The notes beneath the pieces were generated by a model. The model was not told the origin of the DNA. It searched no databases and worked only from the letters and a program-made list of their open reading frames with translations. A stretch of DNA of 64,000 nt from Rhynchopus euleeides. Taxonomy: Eukaryota > Euglenozoa > Diplonemea > Diplonemida > Diplonemidae. Location: the NCBI GenBank assembly GCA_963210315.1, contig OY723240.1, forward strand, positions 2,108,001 through 2,172,000, given 5' to 3'. The translations under genes and the position numbers were made by a program. Position 1 is the first letter of the stretch. Each line of letters opens with the position of its first letter. Of the stretch, positions 61,066 to 64,000 are shown piece after piece.

Positions 61066-61283
61066 AATGCAGCATTTGTCCAGCCTTGGCCCCCCCCCCC
61101 CCCCTCCGGCCCAACGTTAAGTCCGGCCCCAGAATTAGCCAGAGGCCTGCCTCTCCCCCCTATCTCCTTTTGTATCCTCTGACCGAGGCAAGACTCCCCC
61201 CCCCCCCCCCCACCCTGCACACCCATGACCACACACCCCTACACAGCCACACACCCACCCCCGCCCCCCCCCCCCTCTACCAC

Positions 61284-64000
61284 ATGGGGCTGCCCCGGCC
61301 CTGCCTCCTGCGGCAAGCCACGACCCCAACCTCCTCCGCTTCTCTCCCCCCTCTCCTCCTTCTCCTCATTTCACCGCATCCCTCCATCGCCTCCACCGGC
61401 TACACCAAGGTCGCCACGGGATGGTCCTGCCAGTCGGACTTCCTCATCTCTTCTCTCAGCAGCGGGGCGACGCTCGCCAGCTGCTATGCGGGGTGCACCG
61501 GCAACTGCACCGCATTCACCTTCACTGAGGACGGGAGCTGTTGGGAATACAGCTCATGCCCCATCCTGGGGAGGAGGGTTGTTCCCCATTTGGGTTCGAA
61601 TTTCACCGGCACCTATGCCCTCCGAATTTCACCCGAGCTGCACGACGCCTCAGAGAGGGGGTTCGGCGGAGCACCGGAGGATTACACAACCATCGCGCAC
61701 AGCGAGTCGCATCAGAGGCAATCCTGGACTTTCTCCGTTTGGCTCCGCCCGGTCTCCTCCACGCGAAACCAGGCAGTCCTCTCCAACGAGCTCTCCCAGA
61801 CAGGCTTCGGGCTGTGGATCGAAGACGGGAGGTGGGTGGCCCACGCGGGGAACAGCACCTTCACCCTCTCCATCACCTCAGTGGGGCGTGCCGTGCTGCA
61901 CGCCTGGTCACACCTTGTCGTGTCCTTCGCACATGAGACGGGTGTTCTCTCCTTAGAGGTCGACGGCATTCTCCAGGCGCAGGGGGCAAACAACTTCCAA
62001 CCCTCCTACAGCGCCCTCCACATCGGACGAGGCGTGTCGGATGAACTCCTCTACAGAGGCTCCGTGAGGGATCTCCGGATATACAGCTTTGCCCTCGACT
62101 CCCACACAGAGAGGGCGATTCAGATGGAGCCGGCGTCTTGCCTCAAGGCGCCTGCTCCGAATGAAGGTTTTGTTGCGACGCATGAAAATAGCGACCACGG
62201 CGCCTCCCATGAGGGGCTGTGCCTCTATATGGCAGGTGGGGAGGAAACCTGCACCGACGCATGCAGCAGGCTTGTCGGGGGGACCTGCGATCCAGGCATG
62301 GAGGCTCTGGGGGAGTCGTGGCTGTCCTGCGCTGCGGCGCTGCAGCGCCTCGGTGCTCCCTTCTCTTCCGCCTCCGAAACGTCGGGGCGGCTAGAGGGGT
62401 GCGTCTGGGGTGCCAACGGGCATAAGATGCACACCGGGCCCGGCGCAACCTGCGACTCGCAGCCACCCCCCTCCGGGAACGACACGCGCTACCGCGTCTG
62501 CGCCTGCACCGGGGATGCCACACCCACCCTCACGCCAGAACCCTGTGGGCCCTCCCGAGAGGTCTGCGCCCCATGCCCCCACCTGCTGTTCGACGAGAGG
62601 GAGTGGCGTGTCACCAGCGACACCGCGGCATGCGCGCAGAACTCCAATGGGACTGGGGGGTTCATCGAATCCGCCATCTTCCCTCCGGAGATCGGCTCCG
62701 GGTTGGACGCCTGCCGCGCGAGGTGCGAAGGCACGCCTTCCTGCCAGGGTGTGGACTACTTCGGGTGGACAGGCGCCTGCGATCTCTATGAGACGCCCTG
62801 CACCCACCCCCTGTCTGTCGGAAACGGTTCCTCCTCCCACCGCATGCTGGAGAGACGCGCCTACACCTGCCCCCGCGACGCCGTCGTGTCGGAGCTGCAG
62901 TTGGACCCCGGCATTGCCACCCTCTGCGCATGCAGGGATCACTGCGCTTCTGTTTCCGACGCGCTGTATGGGGCGTATCAGGGGAATTCCACAGGGGGTT
63001 TCTGCTCCTGCTTCTCCAGCTGCGCCTCGGCGACGGAGGTCTCCGCTATCGGGTTGGACTGCGGCGTGGCGGGCTGTGCGAACATCACCTCGTTCTACAT
63101 CGACATCCCCACCCACCGCGAGGGGTCTGCGGAGTGCCGCAACACCGGGGTGCAGAAGTTAGGGCACAAGCCATTCCTTAGCCTGGACACCATTAACGCC
63201 ACCACGCCTTACACCCAGCTGGGCATTGCGGGCGGCACGGGGGACCTGGGTGTGCCCGTGTTTGGTGGAGCAGAGGGGTTCACCTTCAGCGGGTGGTTCC
63301 GGCGTGAGGGCCCCGGGGGGGCGAAAGGGTGGAGTGACGACGCCGCCAGCTCCGTGTGGCGGATCACCAACTTAGGAGATGTGAGCTTCGGGTGGGAGGT
63401 GTGCGAGATGGAGTTCTTCTTCGACGACGACTGCACACAGCCTACCTCCGGGAGGGAGAACGTCACGTTTGAGGTGCACGGCCTGCCCTTCAGGTCCCAC
63501 ACTTATGGGAATGCCTCCCTCGCTGGCGACGGGGATGTGACGACCTGCGCAGCAGTTTCCTGCGGCGAGTTCTCCAGCAAGCTGGGGTGCAGCCCTCAGG
63601 TCGCCTCCTATATCGTCGTCTTCAGCGAGCCGGTCAACCTCCGCTGCGCAAGCGTGTTTCAGGAAAACCACTACACAAGGTCCACCCCTGAGCTGGCGGT
63701 GGAGAAGCTGTCGGACGGCGGGACCTGGATCAGGCAGTGGGACTGCTACTTCATGCAGCATGGTGAGTGGGAGCAGTGTGGTGTAGGGACAGGCATCGTG
63801 TATGTCGACAGGAGGGCGACCTGGGAGTATGCGCGTGAGGAGTGCATCCGGCGAGGGGGGGACCTGCTGTCGATTGGCTCGGAGGGGGCGAACCGCGCAG
63901 CGGCGCTGGCGCTGCACCGGGTGAACAGCACCGATGCATGGCTTGGGGCGAGCCGTTACGACCCGTCGTCTAATGAGAGTGTATCCGACACTGCGAACAC
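61284..64000 (+). CDS. Large secreted modular lectin-like protein (3' end beyond window)
   Basis: An open frame from ATG 61284 to the window edge, 905 codons without a stop. A signal peptide (LPPLLLLLISPHPSIAS) is followed by a Cys-rich part. A LamG/concanavalin-like domain follows at about residues 150-270 (QSWTFSVWLRPVSSTRNQAV, HAWSHLVVSFAHETGVLSLE, GSVRDLRIYSFALD). Next are Cys-rich segments, one PAN/apple-like (ACRARCEGTPSCQGVDYFGW), a second LamG-like start (GFTFSGWFRREGPGG), and near the end the beginning of a C-type lectin domain (ATWEYAREECIRRGGDLLSI, AWLGAS). Many N-x-S/T sites fit a glycosylated surface protein. It follows the satellite array by 750 bases. Confidence 0.85.
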   Translation, partial: MGLPRPCLLRQATTPTSSASLPPLLLLLISPHPSIASTGYTKVATGWSCQSDFLISSLSSGATLASCYAGCTGNCTAFTFTEDGSCWEYSSCPILGRRVVPHLGSNFTGTYALRISPELHDASERGFGGAPEDYTTIAHSESHQRQSWTFSVWLRPVSSTRNQAVLSNELSQTGFGLWIEDGRWVAHAGNSTFTLSITSVGRAVLHAWSHLVVSFAHETGVLSLEVDGILQAQGANNFQPSYSALHIGRGVSDELLYRGSVRDLRIYSFALDSHTERAIQMEPASCLKAPAPNEGFVATHENSDHGASHEGLCLYMAGGEETCTDACSRLVGGTCDPGMEALGESWLSCAAALQRLGAPFSSASETSGRLEGCVWGANGHKMHTGPGATCDSQPPPSGNDTRYRVCACTGDATPTLTPEPCGPSREVCAPCPHLLFDEREWRVTSDTAACAQNSNGTGGFIESAIFPPEIGSGLDACRARCEGTPSCQGVDYFGWTGACDLYETPCTHPLSVGNGSSSHRMLERRAYTCPRDAVVSELQLDPGIATLCACRDHCASVSDALYGAYQGNSTGGFCSCFSSCASATEVSAIGLDCGVAGCANITSFYIDIPTHREGSAECRNTGVQKLGHKPFLSLDTINATTPYTQLGIAGGTGDLGVPVFGGAEGFTFSGWFRREGPGGAKGWSDDAASSVWRITNLGDVSFGWEVCEMEFFFDDDCTQPTSGRENVTFEVHGLPFRSHTYGNASLAGDGDVTTCAAVSCGEFSSKLGCSPQVASYIVVFSEPVNLRCASVFQENHYTRSTPELAVEKLSDGGTWIRQWDCYFMQHGEWEQCGVGTGIVYVDRRATWEYAREECIRRGGDLLSIGSEGANRAAALALHRVNSTDAWLGASRYDPSSNESVSDTAN

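Overview
The window looks like nuclear DNA of a euglenozoan, most likely a diplonemid. Three observations support this. (1) A 39-nt sequence at 24292-24330, and a diverged copy at 49110-49148 on the minus strand, resemble the euglenozoan trans-splicing spliced-leader (SL) exon; both share the core AAGCTACAGTTTCTG and end in TTCATTG. (2) The retroelement at 24.2-28.8 kb has the gene order gag, tyrosine recombinase, RT/RNase H, which I know from VIPER elements of trypanosomatids. (3) Every confident protein gene is on the + strand, as in unidirectional gene clusters. The genus is an inference; no rRNA or mitochondrial marker is present.

Layout. 1-4.8 kb: mosaic of C/G-rich low-complexity DNA and dispersed repeat fragments, no convincing gene. 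4.8-7 kb: a tRNA-Sec gene, then a three-exon membrane-anchored alpha carbonic anhydrase. 7.8-11.7 kb: four copies of a 356-bp repeat in the arrangement R-a-R-b-R-a-R. 12.1-19.1 kb: two tRNA-Sec genes, a small secreted Cys protein, and a 1627-aa receptor with a degenerate nucleotidyl-cyclase domain. 19.6-23.3 kb: a receptor with WD40-like ectodomain and two kinase domains. 24.2-28.8 kb: the retroelement. 30.7-36.1 kb: a WD40 protein, an RT relic, and a second dual-kinase receptor lacking key residues in both kinase domains. 37.3-42 kb: an XRCC4-like protein, a tRNA-Sec gene, and a polytopic membrane protein with ubiquitin-like and ankyrin-like parts. 43.5-47.5 kb: a near-identical duplicate of the 12-14 kb block, a fifth tRNA-Sec gene, and a Gly/Tyr- and Pro-rich secreted protein. 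49.2-53.4 kb: a MEST-like alpha/beta hydrolase and a second cyclase-like receptor. 53.4-60.6 kb: repeats, including palindromic AT DNA, a C2H2 zinc-finger remnant, a TIR element, and a 3.7-kb array of TTAGGG-like units that reverses orientation. 61.3 kb to the end: the 5' part of a large secreted lectin-like protein, open at the window edge.

Many proteins act at the surface or are secreted: receptor kinases, receptor cyclase-like proteins, carbonic anhydrase, Cys-module proteins and the lectin-like protein. The most unusual feature is a duplicated tRNA-Sec unit. Five full-length copies, one internally deleted copy and one relic are present. All intact copies are on the + strand, and each lies about 260-500 bp upstream of a protein start. 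Part of their 3' flank recurs at the edge of the TTAGGG-like array.

Several genes (carbonic anhydrase, the WD40-kinase receptor, the gag ORF) are broken only by single-base shifts in C or G runs. These may be sequencing errors rather than real mutations.
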